From Microlunatus soli (lineage in GTDB: Bacteria; Actinomycetota; Actinomycetes; Propionibacteriales; Propionibacteriaceae): 64,000 bases of DNA. The stretch is from positions 4,030,001-4,094,000 of the forward strand of contig NZ_LT629772.1 in the NCBI RefSeq assembly GCF_900105385.1, in the 5' to 3' direction. Position 1 is the first letter of the stretch, and the number at the start of each line of letters is the position of its first letter. Under the pieces are notes generated by a model. The model saw nothing but the letters and a program-made list of their open reading frames with translations, made no database searches and had not been told where the DNA came from. Positions 35,890 to 44,228 of this stretch are shown one piece after another. The translations under genes were made by a program, and so were the position numbers.

Positions 35890-35950
35890 GCCGACCCGTC
35901 AGTTTCTCCCCGACACGCCCGGCGTGTCGGGGAGAAACTGACGGGTCGGC
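35890..35950. repeat. 61-bp palindromic repeat, copy 1
   Basis: The arms GCCGACCCGTCAGTTTCTCC... and its exact reverse complement are 30 bp each around one central base. It is one of three such palindromes in the window. It lies between the acyltransferase stop and the sugar-transporter promoter and could act as a transcription barrier. Confidence 0.92.
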
Positions 35951-36000
35951 GTTGTTGGGCGTGCGGGAAGGATGTCTGGGGCCCAGGGGCTGGTGGTTGA

Positions 36001-36045
36001 TTGACAGGCTCCGAAGCCGCCCTTAGATTGGCTGAAATCGATTTC
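36001..36045 (+). promoter_or_regulatory. Promoter and LacI-type operator of the sugar ABC operon
   Basis: TTGACA (36001-36006), a 17-bp spacer and TAGATT (36024-36029) make a near-consensus vegetative promoter. GAAATCGATTTC (36034-36045), a perfect 12-bp palindrome with central CG as in LacI-family operators, covers the expected transcription start. The regulator is not adjacent. Confidence 0.8.
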
Positions 36046-36100
36046 TTCCAGCAACGTTGCGGTGATCGGGTCGCAGCGCGGGATCTTTTCAGGGAGCGAT

Positions 36101-37660
36101 GTGGCCGACGAGCCGGCGTTGGTGCGGCTGACCGGGATCGGGAAGCGCTTCGGTGGCGTCGTCGCGTGCGCCGACGTCGACTTCGTCGTGCAGCCGGGTG
36201 AGGTGCAGGCGCTGCTCGGCGAGAACGGTGCCGGCAAGTCGACCTTGGTGAACATCATGTCCGGTGTCCTGATGCCGGACCAGGGGCGCATCGAGGTCGG
36301 TGGGACGGTGCAGCGGTTCGCTCGCCCCGCGGACGCTCAGGCTGCCGGCATCGCCACCATCCACCAGGAACTCGACCTGGTCGGCGAGCTGAGCATCGCC
36401 GAGAACATGTCGCTGGGGCGCGAGCCGAGACGGTTCGGCATCCTGGACCGTGGCACGCTCCGGCGCTCGGCCCGCGAGCAACTGCAGCGGCTGGGCATCG
36501 AGCTGGACGTCGACCGTCCGGTCCGGACCCTACGGGTGGGCGAACGTCAGTTGGTCGAGATCGCCAACGCCCTGCAGTTCGATGCGCGGGTGTTGATCAT
36601 GGACGAGCCGACCGCCTCGCTGGCCGACGCCGAGGTCGACCGGCTGTTCGCGGTGATCGATCAGCTCCGCCGTGCCGGCGTCGGGATCGTCTACATCTCC
36701 CATCGGATGGATGAGATCGAGAAGATCGCCGACCGGGCCACGGTGCTCCGCAACGGACAGCTGATCGGCTCGGTCGACCCGGCGGCGACGCCCCGAGCAG
36801 AGATCATCTCGATGATGGTCGGCGGACGAGCCGATCGGATCTTCGCCGATGATCATGAGCGGACACCGGGTGAGGTGGTGCTGCAGACCCGACAGCTGGC
36901 CTACCGGCGGCGTTGGCCCCGACCCGGGCGTACCGATCCCGACGGCGTCGACCTCACGGTGCGGGCAGGAGAGATCGTCGGCCTCGCCGGCCTGATGGGG
37001 GCCGGCCGCACCGAGCTGCTGGAAACCTTGTACGGCGCCGCTGACGGTGGCCTACTCACCGGCGAGATCACCTTGTCCGGAAGACGTTTCCGACCCCGGC
37101 GACCGAAACGATCACTCCGTGCGGGAGTGGCGATGGTGCCCGAGGACCGGCGCGGAGCGGGACTGGTGCTGCAGCACTCGGTGGCGCACAACCTGACCTT
37201 GTCGGTGCTCTCCTCGATCAGCGCCGCCGGCGTGGTCCGCAGTGCGGCCGAGCGGCGGCTGGTCGACAGTCAGATCGACGCGATGGGGATCAGGGCGGCG
37301 ACGCCGCGAGTCGCGGTCGGCACCCTGTCCGGCGGCAATCAGCAGAAGGTCGTCTTCGGTCGGCAGCTGCTGGCCCGGCCGCGACTGTTGATGTTGGACG
37401 AGCCGACGCGTGGTGTCGACATCGGCGCCAAGGCAGAGATCTACCGGCTGCTCAGCGACCTCGCCGCCGACGGCACCGCGGTGCTGATGGCCTCCTCCGA
37501 GCTGCCGGAGCTGGTCGGCGTCTGCGATCGGATCGTGGTGCTGCGGCGCGGCCGGGTGGTGGCAGAGCTGGCCGGCGACACCACCCAGGACACGATCCTG
37601 GCCGCCGCGATGGGCGAGTTGCCGGGGGATCTGACGAGCGGAGAACAGGAGCGGGTATGA
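36101..37660 (+). CDS. Sugar ABC transporter ATP-binding protein, RbsA type
   Basis: The 519-aa protein has two fused ATPase halves. The first has Walker A GENGAGKSTLVNIMSG, signature region LRVGERQLVEIANAL and Walker B VLIMDEPTAS. The second has the degenerate P-loop GLMGAGRTELLE but intact signature LSGGNQQKVVFGRQ and LLMLDEPTRGVDIG. This asymmetry is normal for RbsA/MglA/XylG. GTG 36101 was chosen for the AGGGAG box 4 nt upstream. The stop overlaps the permease (ATGA). Confidence 0.95.
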   Translation: MADEPALVRLTGIGKRFGGVVACADVDFVVQPGEVQALLGENGAGKSTLVNIMSGVLMPDQGRIEVGGTVQRFARPADAQAAGIATIHQELDLVGELSIAENMSLGREPRRFGILDRGTLRRSAREQLQRLGIELDVDRPVRTLRVGERQLVEIANALQFDARVLIMDEPTASLADAEVDRLFAVIDQLRRAGVGIVYISHRMDEIEKIADRATVLRNGQLIGSVDPAATPRAEIISMMVGGRADRIFADDHERTPGEVVLQTRQLAYRRRWPRPGRTDPDGVDLTVRAGEIVGLAGLMGAGRTELLETLYGAADGGLLTGEITLSGRRFRPRRPKRSLRAGVAMVPEDRRGAGLVLQHSVAHNLTLSVLSSISAAGVVRSAAERRLVDSQIDAMGIRAATPRVAVGTLSGGNQQKVVFGRQLLARPRLLMLDEPTRGVDIGAKAEIYRLLSDLAADGTAVLMASSELPELVGVCDRIVVLRRGRVVAELAGDTTQDTILAAAMGELPGDLTSGEQERV

Positions 37661-38670
37661 GTGGTGGCGCACTGGCCGGGATGTCACGCACCCAATCGGT
37701 CGTCGAGGTGATCTTCCGTTTCCAGAGCTTGTTCGGGTTGGTCGTGGTCTTCGTGATCGGCATTGCCACGTCGCCGGTCCGGCACGGCGAGCTGGTCTTC
37801 CTGTCCGCCGGCAATCTGGGCAACATCGTCCGGGCGGTGTCGGAGATCGGGATCATCGCGATCGGGATGACGTTCGTGATCCTGGTCGGTGGCATCGACC
37901 TTTCCGTCGGCGCGATCCTCGGGCTGGCAGCGGTGGGTACGGCGACCCTGATGGTCAACAACGGGCTCGGCATTCCCGAGACGGTGCTGCTGGTGATCAT
38001 GATCGGGATCGTCTTCGGCCTGTTACAGGGCGCGGCCGTGGCCAAGCTGGGGATCCAGGCCTTCATCGTGACGCTGGCCGGGCTACAGGTCGCGCGCGGC
38101 CTGGCCCGGATCTGGTCCGGCGGGGTCGGCGTCCCGATCGCGTACGGGTCCGGTCACCAGGAGGCGCCACCGGCGTTCTCGATCCTCTCCGGGTCCCTGA
38201 ACGGCATCCTGCCGGTGCCGGCGGTGATCTTCATCGTGATCGGTGTGATCGCCGTGCTGGTGCTCAGATTCAGCACCTTCTCCCGGCACGTGTACGCCAT
38301 CGGCGGCAACGAGCGGGCCGCCCGATTGGCCGGTGTTCCGGTGCTCCGGGTCAAGATCGCCGTCTTCGCCATCTCCGGACTGACCAGCGCGATCGCCGGC
38401 ATCATCCACGCCGGTCAGCTCAACCAGGGCAGCCCGAACGACGGCTCCGGCTACGAGCTCGATGCGATCGCCGCAGTCGTGATCGGTGGCACCAGCCTGA
38501 TGGGCGGATCGGGAAGCATGGTCGGCACCTTGGCCGGCGCGCTGCTGCTCGGAATCCTGAACAACATCCTCGGGCTGAACAGCATCGACCCCAACGTGCA
38601 ACTGCTGGTCAAGGGGCTGGTGATCGTCGCTGCGGCCGCCCTGCAACGGTTCCGCCCCTCCGCCGGCTGA
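37657..38670 (+). CDS. Sugar ABC transporter permease, RbsC type
   Basis: The 337-aa membrane protein has about ten helices and the family motif ILVGGIDLSVGAILGLAAVG and GGNERAARLAGVPV (EAA-like loop for ATPase contact), ending GLVIVAAAALQRFR. It is coupled to the ATPase by a 4-bp overlap; 64 bp separate it from the binding protein. The pentose/hexose substrate cannot be assigned. Confidence 0.95.
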   Translation: MSGGALAGMSRTQSVVEVIFRFQSLFGLVVVFVIGIATSPVRHGELVFLSAGNLGNIVRAVSEIGIIAIGMTFVILVGGIDLSVGAILGLAAVGTATLMVNNGLGIPETVLLVIMIGIVFGLLQGAAVAKLGIQAFIVTLAGLQVARGLARIWSGGVGVPIAYGSGHQEAPPAFSILSGSLNGILPVPAVIFIVIGVIAVLVLRFSTFSRHVYAIGGNERAARLAGVPVLRVKIAVFAISGLTSAIAGIIHAGQLNQGSPNDGSGYELDAIAAVVIGGTSLMGGSGSMVGTLAGALLLGILNNILGLNSIDPNVQLLVKGLVIVAAAALQRFRPSAG

Positions 38671-38734
38671 AACCCGGACCCATGTCGGACCGCACCATCC
38701 ACCATCGCAAGATCAACAACGAGGAGAGGGATCG

Positions 38735-39766
38735 ATGATGATCCGAGGAATGAAGATGCAGCTGAGCCGGCGGACGGGACGGCTGCTCGGAGCCGGACTC
38801 ACCGTCGCGGCCGTCCTGGCAGCGGCGGCTTGCAGCGTCGAGGCCGACCCCGGCAGCAAATCCAGCGGAGCGGCCGAGTGTGGCACCGGCAAGGAGTTCA
38901 GCATCGGGATGTCGCAGGCCAACAACGCCGAGCCGTACCGCCAGGTGATGAACGACGACATCAAACGTGCAGCCAAGAAGGTCAAGGGCTTCAGCGTGAC
39001 CGTCTCCGACGCCGCCCAGGACAACAGCAAGCAGGTGTCCCAAGTGGAGGACTTCATCACCCAGCAGGTCGACCTGCTGATCATCTCACCGAACGAGGCA
39101 ACACCGTTGACCCAGGTGGTGAAGAAGGCCTACGACGGCGGGATCCCGGTGATTGTGCTGGACCGCAAGGTCGACGGAGACGCCTACACCGCGTTCATCG
39201 GCGGCGACAACACCGCCATCGGCAAGGCGATGGGGGAGTACTACGCCACCACGATGCTGCCCGACGGCGGCCGGGTGGTCGAGATCTCCGGGCTGGCCGG
39301 GTCCACGCCGGCCGCCGAGCGGACGAAGGGCTTCGCCGACGGGATCAAGTCCAACCCCAAGGTCAAGATCGTCGAATCCCAATCCGGTGAATGGCTGCGG
39401 GAGAAGGGGCAGTCGGTGATGGACACCGTGCTGAAGTCCAATCCCGACATCGACGCGGTCTATTCGCAGAACGACCCGATGGCCGAAGGTGCCTACCTGG
39501 CCGCCAAGTCGGCAGGCGTCCAGGACAAGATCAAGTTCACTGGGATCGACGGGCTCGCCATCGCCTCCGGCGGCATCAAGGCGGTCCAGCAAGGACGGCT
39601 GCAGGCGACCTACGTCTACCCGACCGGCGGCCGGGAGGCGGTCGAACTGGCCAAGCAGATCCTGGTCGACTGCAAGTCCGACGTCGAGAAGGACACCACG
39701 CTGCCCGGCGAACTGGTCACCAAGGACAACGCAGCCGAGGTCTACACCAAGCTCGGCGGCTCCTGA
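38735..39766 (+). CDS. Sugar ABC transporter substrate-binding lipoprotein, RbsB type
   Basis: The 343-aa protein has a signal peptide ending in lipobox LAAAAC and a periplasmic-binding type I domain (FSIGMSQANNAEPYRQVMND, VDLLIISPNEATPLTQVV, VIVLDRKVDG, FTGIDGLAIASGGIKAVQQG). The ATG at 38735 follows GAGGAGAGGGAT. It completes the three-gene importer. Good matches of this type bind ribose, galactofuranose or related sugars; the exact ligand is not clear. Confidence 0.94.
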   Translation: MMIRGMKMQLSRRTGRLLGAGLTVAAVLAAAACSVEADPGSKSSGAAECGTGKEFSIGMSQANNAEPYRQVMNDDIKRAAKKVKGFSVTVSDAAQDNSKQVSQVEDFITQQVDLLIISPNEATPLTQVVKKAYDGGIPVIVLDRKVDGDAYTAFIGGDNTAIGKAMGEYYATTMLPDGGRVVEISGLAGSTPAAERTKGFADGIKSNPKVKIVESQSGEWLREKGQSVMDTVLKSNPDIDAVYSQNDPMAEGAYLAAKSAGVQDKIKFTGIDGLAIASGGIKAVQQGRLQATYVYPTGGREAVELAKQILVDCKSDVEKDTTLPGELVTKDNAAEVYTKLGGS

Positions 39767-39782
39767 CCCCACCTTCCACCCC

Positions 39783-39843
39783 GCCGACCCGTCAGTTTCT
39801 CCCCGACATTCCGGGAAAGTCGGGGAGAAACTGACGGGTCGGC
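39783..39843. repeat. 61-bp palindromic repeat, copy 2
   Basis: The arms of 25 bp (39783-39807 and 39819-39843) are identical to those of copy 1; the 11-bp centre ATTCCGGGAAA differs. It begins 16 bp after the sugar-binding protein stop. Confidence 0.92.
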
Positions 39844-39920
39844 GTGTTGATCGGGGGTTTCGTCGTTCGACCTGGGGGTGAGAGGGTCCGAACAGCGGAT
39901 CCCGAGCTCGAGGAGCAACG

Positions 39921-40346
39921 ATGCCGAAGTACATGCTGATCATGCGGTCCACCGACGAGACGTTGGAGGCGTCGGCCGACGTCGACTTCGACGAGATCAC
40001 CGAGTCGATGGGGCGCTACAACGACTCCCTGATCCAGGCCGGTGTCCTGCTGTCCTGTGAGGGACTGGATCCCGACCCGAAGAGTGGCCTGGTGGTCGAC
40101 TACTCCGCCGAGGAGCCGGTCGTCACCGACGGCCCGTACGGCGAGACCAAGGAACTGTTCGCCGGCTTCTGGTTGATCAACGTCGGGTCCTTGGAGGAAG
40201 CCGTCGAGTGGGCCAAGCGGGCACCACTGGCCGGGCCGGGCAGCAAGGCCGAAGTCCGCCGGGTGGCCTCGATCGACGAGTTCCCGCAGGACAACGAGTG
40301 GATCAAGAAGGAACGCGCCTGGCGGGAGTCCACCGGTCAGCTCTGA
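39921..40346 (+). CDS. YCII/DGPF-domain protein partnered with an ECF sigma factor
   Basis: The 141-aa protein MPKYMLIMRSTDETLEASAD... has the motif VTDGPYGETKELFAGFWLIN, the DGPF signature of YCII-related proteins. ATG follows a GAGGAG site. It is 13 bp before the ECF42-type sigma gene, the usual partner of DGPF proteins. Its biochemical role is unknown; it may modulate or be a target of the sigma factor. Confidence 0.92.
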   Translation: MPKYMLIMRSTDETLEASADVDFDEITESMGRYNDSLIQAGVLLSCEGLDPDPKSGLVVDYSAEEPVVTDGPYGETKELFAGFWLINVGSLEEAVEWAKRAPLAGPGSKAEVRRVASIDEFPQDNEWIKKERAWRESTGQL

Positions 40347-40359
40347 CCGGTCACCCGCT

Positions 40360-41691
40360 ATGTCCCTTCCAGCAGACTCCGGACCTCCCGGAGATCCGGG
40401 ACCGGCGGTGAGCTCGGGGCGCCAGGCCGTTGCGGCGGTCTGGCGCATCGAGTCCGCCCGGATCGTCGGCGCGCTGACCCGCTACACCTCCGACTTCGCG
40501 CTGGCCGAGGACGTCGCCCAGGAGGCATTGGCCGAGGCGCTGGTCAGCTGGCCGCGGGACGGAATGCCGACCTCGCCGGCGGGCTGGTTGATGGCCACCG
40601 CGAAGCGGCGGGCGATCGACGCGTTCCGCCGACGCTCCGTCGCCGACAGCAAGTACGCCGCCATCGCGCGAGAGGTCGCCGAGACCGACGCCGGCACCGA
40701 CGATCACGACCTGCTGTTCGACCCGGACCGGATCGACGACGACCGGCTCGCGTTGATCTTCATCGCCTGCCATCCGGTACTGGCCAAGGAAGCCAGGGTG
40801 GCGCTCACCCTGCGCGTCGTCGGCGGCCTGAGCAGTGAGGAGATCGCACGCGCCTTCCTGGTGCCGATCCCGACGATCCAGGCGAGGATCACGCGAGCCA
40901 AGAAGACCCTCGCTGCGGCGCGCGTCCCGTTCGAACTGCCACCGGCCTCCGAGCGGACGGATCGGATCGGGTCGGTGTTGAACGTGATCTACCTGATCTT
41001 CACCGAGGGCTCCAGCGCGTCGACCGGAGTCGAGCTGATCCGGACCGAGCTCGCCGACGAGGCGATCCGGTTGGCCCGGGTGCTGGCCGGACTGGTCACC
41101 GACGAGCCGGAGGTGTACGGGCTGTTGGCGCTGTTGGAGCTGAGTGCCGCCCGCTTCCCGGCACGGACCGGGCCGGACGGTCATCTCGTCCAGCTGGAGG
41201 ATCAGGATCGTCGGCGCTGGGACCGATCGGCGATCGGCCGCGGGCGGGCAGCCCTGGCGAAGGCGACAACGGTCGGCCGCGGTCTGGGGGCGTACGGGCT
41301 GCAAGCCGCCATCGCCGAACAGCACGACCTGGCCACATCGGTGCAGAGCACCGACTGGGAGCGGATCGTGCTGCTCTATGAGGCACTCGGTCGGCTGGCG
41401 CCGTCGCCGATCATCGAGCTCAACCGCGCGGTCGCGGTGTCGATGGCCGCCGGGCCGGCAGCCGCGCTCCAGATCGTCGATGGGCTGGTAGCCCGGGGCG
41501 AGCTGGCCGCCTCCCACCTGCTGCCCAGCGTCCGCGGCGAGGTCCTGCTCCGGATGGGAAGATCGGTTCAGGCGCGGGCGGAGTTCGAGCGGGCGGCAGA
41601 GCTGTGCGGTAACGCCCGTGAGCGTCAGCTGCTGCTCGACAAGGCTGTCTCGGCGGATCCGGACCCAGAGCACCCGCCCCCAATCAGCTGA
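40360..41691 (+). CDS. RNA polymerase ECF sigma factor, ECF42 type with TPR-like extension
   Basis: The 443-aa protein has sigma region 2 (VAQEALAEALVSWPRDGMPT, WLMATAKRRAIDAFRRR) and region 4 (ALTLRVVGGLSSEEIARAFL, TIQARITRAKKTL). A helical extension of about 240 residues (ERIVLLYEALGRLAPSPIIE, LNRAVAVSMAAGPAAAL) replaces an anti-sigma gene. This layout with an upstream DGPF protein is typical of ECF42. The stop codon lies inside the third 61-bp palindrome. Confidence 0.95.
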   Translation: MSLPADSGPPGDPGPAVSSGRQAVAAVWRIESARIVGALTRYTSDFALAEDVAQEALAEALVSWPRDGMPTSPAGWLMATAKRRAIDAFRRRSVADSKYAAIAREVAETDAGTDDHDLLFDPDRIDDDRLALIFIACHPVLAKEARVALTLRVVGGLSSEEIARAFLVPIPTIQARITRAKKTLAAARVPFELPPASERTDRIGSVLNVIYLIFTEGSSASTGVELIRTELADEAIRLARVLAGLVTDEPEVYGLLALLELSAARFPARTGPDGHLVQLEDQDRRRWDRSAIGRGRAALAKATTVGRGLGAYGLQAAIAEQHDLATSVQSTDWERIVLLYEALGRLAPSPIIELNRAVAVSMAAGPAAALQIVDGLVARGELAASHLLPSVRGEVLLRMGRSVQARAEFERAAELCGNARERQLLLDKAVSADPDPEHPPPIS

Positions 41692-41747
41692 CCCGTCAGT
41701 TTCTCCCCGACACGCCGGGCAAGTCGGGGAGAAACTGACGGGTCAGC
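41687..41747. repeat. 61-bp palindromic repeat, copy 3, overlapping the sigma-factor stop
   Basis: The arms (41687-41711 and 41723-41747) match copy 2 except one base pair: GCCGACCC became GCTGACCC on the left and GGGTCGGC became GGGTCAGC on the right, a compensatory change. The centre is ACGCCGGGCAA. The left arm contains the TGA of the sigma gene. Confidence 0.92.
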
Positions 41748-41866
41748 GGATTGGGAGCGAGCCGCCGGTGTGATTTGGGCCAGCGGGCGGGTTGGCGTAA
41801 GGTTGCATGTCGGCCACCTGTGCCGGTGGTTCGTTGTTTCCTGCTCACCCCTGCGAATGAGAGTTT

Positions 41867-42088
41867 ATGGCGAAGAAGGAAGGCGCCCTGGAGTTGGAGG
41901 GCACCGTGGTCGAGGCGCTGCCGAACGCGATGTTTCGCGTGGAGCTGGCCAACGGTCACAAGGTGTTGGCCACCATCAGCGGCAAGATGCGACAGCACTA
42001 CATCCGGATCCTGCCGGCTGACCGTGTTGTCGTCGAGCTCTCCGCCTACGACCTGACCCGCGGTCGGATCGTCTACCGGCACAAGTAA
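41867..42088 (+). CDS. infA: Translation initiation factor IF-1
   Basis: The 73-aa S1-like OB-fold protein [20 protein letters not shown]... ends [12 protein letters not shown]; length and sequence are canonical. IF-1 occupies the A site during initiation. Here it starts the alpha cluster, 17 kb from adk, after the sigma-factor gene and a palindrome. Confidence 0.99.
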   Translation: MAKKEGALELEGTVVEALPNAMFRVELANGHKVLATISGKMRQHYIRILPADRVVVELSAYDLTRGRIVYRHK

Positions 42089-42194
42089 GCCCCCTCGTCA
42101 GAGGTGTTGCCCGGCCACCGGGCACTGCACCACCACCACACACCCCAGGCACGGCCAGGTCGGTCGGGTCTGCGCGAGACAGAGAGTCACTGCG

Positions 42195-42311
42195 ATGAAG
42201 GTCCAGCCGAGCGTCAAGCCGATCTGCGATAACTGCAAGGTCATCCGTCGGCACGGTCGGGTGATGGTGATCTGCAGCACGAACCCGCGGCACAAGCAGC
42301 GTCAGGGCTGA
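42195..42311 (+). CDS. rpmJ: 50S ribosomal protein L36, zinc-binding form
   Basis: The 38-aa product reads [19 protein letters not shown] and then [19 protein letters not shown]. The ligands are CDNC, the Cys of ICS and the His of PRHK, i.e. the C+ type. It was found by reading the DNA between infA and rpsM. Its length is complete for the family. Confidence 0.99.
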   Translation: MKVQPSVKPICDNCKVIRRHGRVMVICSTNPRHKQRQG

Positions 42312-42626
42312 AACTCTGAAGCTGGCCGAGGGCCCGCTGGGGTCACTTGATCCCGCAGACACAACTGCATCCAACAACAGAACAATCCTCTTCAACGTGA
42401 TTGCAGGGCCGGATCCGATCCTTCGACGGGCGGAACCCGGCCACCACCCCCGGTCGGAGGCCGGGGCCGAGAAGAAGAACCGAGGTCGCACCAGAAGGTG
42501 ACCGACTCGGGGGCCAAGGGGACGTCTCCTTGCTCTTCAGATCGGACGCATCACGCGACGACCTCCGCGGGACGTGACGGCAGGGCCGGACACGATCTCG
42601 TCAAACAGACAAGGACACTGCCAACC
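42312..42626 (+). other. 315-bp rpmJ-rpsM leader region
   Basis: No gene is present. It contains a GC hairpin, ACCCCCGG-TCGGAGG-CCGGGGCC near 42440-42465, and a shorter CTGGGGTCACTTGATCCCGC pairing near 42338. The length suggests a separate promoter or an untranslated control region for rpsM-rplQ; S4 or S13 control is possible but not shown. Confidence 0.45.
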
Positions 42627-43001
42627 ATGGCACGTTTGATCGGTGTCGACCTGCCGCGCGACAAGCGCCTCGAGGTCGCTCTCACCTACATCTTCGGCAT
42701 CGGCCGTACCCGCGCATCCGAGACCCTCGCCAATACCGGGGTCAGTGGCGATCTGCGCGTTCACGAAGTCACCGACGACCAGCTGATCACTCTGCGTGAC
42801 TGGATCGAGGCCAACTACCAGACCGAGGGCGATCTGCGCCGCGAGGTCTCCGCCGACATCCGTCGCAAGATCGAGATCGGTTCCTACCAGGGCCGCCGCC
42901 ACCGCAGCGGTCTGCCGGTCCGCGGTCAGCGGACCCGGACCAATGCCCGTGGCCGTAAGGGCGCTCGCAAGCCCGTCGCCGGCAAGAAGAAGGCCCGCTG
43001 A
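42627..43001 (+). CDS. rpsM: 30S ribosomal protein S13
   Basis: The 124-aa protein [20 protein letters not shown]... has the [11 protein letters not shown] core and the basic tail [20 protein letters not shown]. The ATG at 42627 was chosen rather than an upstream codon because it begins the family sequence. S13 contacts the P-site tRNA. Confidence 0.99.
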   Translation: MARLIGVDLPRDKRLEVALTYIFGIGRTRASETLANTGVSGDLRVHEVTDDQLITLRDWIEANYQTEGDLRREVSADIRRKIEIGSYQGRRHRSGLPVRGQRTRTNARGRKGARKPVAGKKKAR

Positions 43002-43036
43002 CGCGGTCCGTGAACGCACAGGAGATCTGAAAACTT

Positions 43037-43438
43037 ATGGCTACTGCAGGCCGCGCTGGCGCCAAGAAGGTGCGCCGCAAGGAAAAGAAGAATGTCGTCG
43101 CGGGTCAGGCCCACATCAAGTCGACCTTCAACAACACCGTCATCTCGATCACCGATCCCACCGGTGCCGTGATCGCCTGGGCCTCCGCCGGCACCGTCGG
43201 CTTCAAGGGCTCCCGCAAGTCGACTCCGTACGCCGCCCAGATGGCTGCCGAGGCCGCCGGCCGACGCGCGATGGAGCACGGCATGAAGCGGATCGACGTC
43301 TTCGTCAAGGGCCCCGGCTCCGGTCGTGAGACCGCGATCCGCTCGCTGGGTGCGGTCGGGCTCGAGGTCGGCGCCATCGCCGACGTCACCCCGATCCCGC
43401 ACAACGGCTGCCGCCCGCCGAAGCGCCGTCGCGTCTAG
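43037..43438 (+). CDS. rpsK: 30S ribosomal protein S11
   Basis: The 133-aa protein contains [20 protein letters not shown] and the C-terminal [17 protein letters not shown], both diagnostic. It lies 35 bp after rpsM with AGGAGAT. S11 forms the 30S platform with S7 and S18. Confidence 0.99.
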   Translation: MATAGRAGAKKVRRKEKKNVVAGQAHIKSTFNNTVISITDPTGAVIAWASAGTVGFKGSRKSTPYAAQMAAEAAGRRAMEHGMKRIDVFVKGPGSGRETAIRSLGAVGLEVGAIADVTPIPHNGCRPPKRRRV

Positions 43439-43471
43439 TCGTCCGTCCCAACCCATCTGAAGGAAAGAACC

Positions 43472-44080
43472 ATGGCACGCTACACCGGTCCTTTGACCAA
43501 GAAGTCGCGCCGGCTGGGCACGGACCTCGTCGGCAATGACAAGGCGTTCGAACGCCGCCCCTACCCGCCGGGCATGCACGGCCGCGGCCGGATCAAGGAG
43601 TCGGAGTACTCCCTCCAGCTCCGCGAGAAGCAGAAGGTCCGCTACTCCTACGGGGTGCTCGAGCGGCAGCTGCACAACTACTACGAGGAAGCCTTCCGTC
43701 GTGAAGGCCGTACCGGCGACAACCTGCTGAAGCTGCTGGAGACCCGTCTGGACAACGTGGTCTACCGCGCCGGCTTCGCCCGGACCCGTCGCCAGGCCCG
43801 CCAGCTGGTCGGACACGGCCACTTCCAGGTCAACGGCCAGAAGGTCACCATCCCGTCCTACCGGGTCAGCCAGTACGACATCATCGAGATTCGCGAGAAG
43901 TCCAAGAACGCGACCCCGATCGTGATCGCCAAGGAGACCCACGGCGAGCGCGACGTGCCGGGTTGGATGGATGCCGATCTCGACCGCAACCGGATCCTGA
44001 TCCACCAGCTCCCGGTCCGCGAGCAGATCACCGTCGACGTTCAGGAACAGCTGATCGTCGAGTACTACTCCCGCCGGTGA
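43472..44080 (+). CDS. rpsD: 30S ribosomal protein S4
   Basis: The 202-aa protein MARYTGPLTKKSRRLGTDLV... has the S4 RNA-binding domain ETRLDNVVYRAGFARTRRQA and no zinc cysteines. S4 nucleates 30S assembly and is the translational repressor of the alpha operon in enteric bacteria. It is followed by two strong hairpins before rpoA. Confidence 0.99.
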   Translation: MARYTGPLTKKSRRLGTDLVGNDKAFERRPYPPGMHGRGRIKESEYSLQLREKQKVRYSYGVLERQLHNYYEEAFRREGRTGDNLLKLLETRLDNVVYRAGFARTRRQARQLVGHGHFQVNGQKVTIPSYRVSQYDIIEIREKSKNATPIVIAKETHGERDVPGWMDADLDRNRILIHQLPVREQITVDVQEQLIVEYYSRR

Positions 44081-44109
44081 CGCTGGTCCGCAGGGACAAC
44101 TGAACATGG

Positions 44110-44171
44110 CTTGGACTGGCGTGGGTCCAAGTTGATCTTGTGGCCGTTCCGGGGCGGATCCCCGGAACGGC
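44110..44171 (+). promoter_or_regulatory. Two consecutive hairpins between rpsD and rpoA
   Basis: CTTGGAC (44110-44116) pairs with GTCCAAG (44125-44131). GCCGTTCCGGGG (44143-44154) pairs perfectly over 12 bp with CCCCGGAACGGC (44160-44171) with a 5-nt loop. There is no T-run after the second stem, so attenuation, RNA processing or S4-linked control are more likely than a full terminator. Confidence 0.7.
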
Positions 44172-44228
44172 AGCACGCAATCGCATCGTCAAATAGCGGT
44201 CGATGCGGAGAAGGAAGAAGGCAGTTCC

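Noticed and set aside
35890-41747. The 61-bp palindromes as integron attC sites
   Set aside because: Pairing is perfect with no characteristic R/L box spacing or extrahelical bases, and no integrase gene is present.
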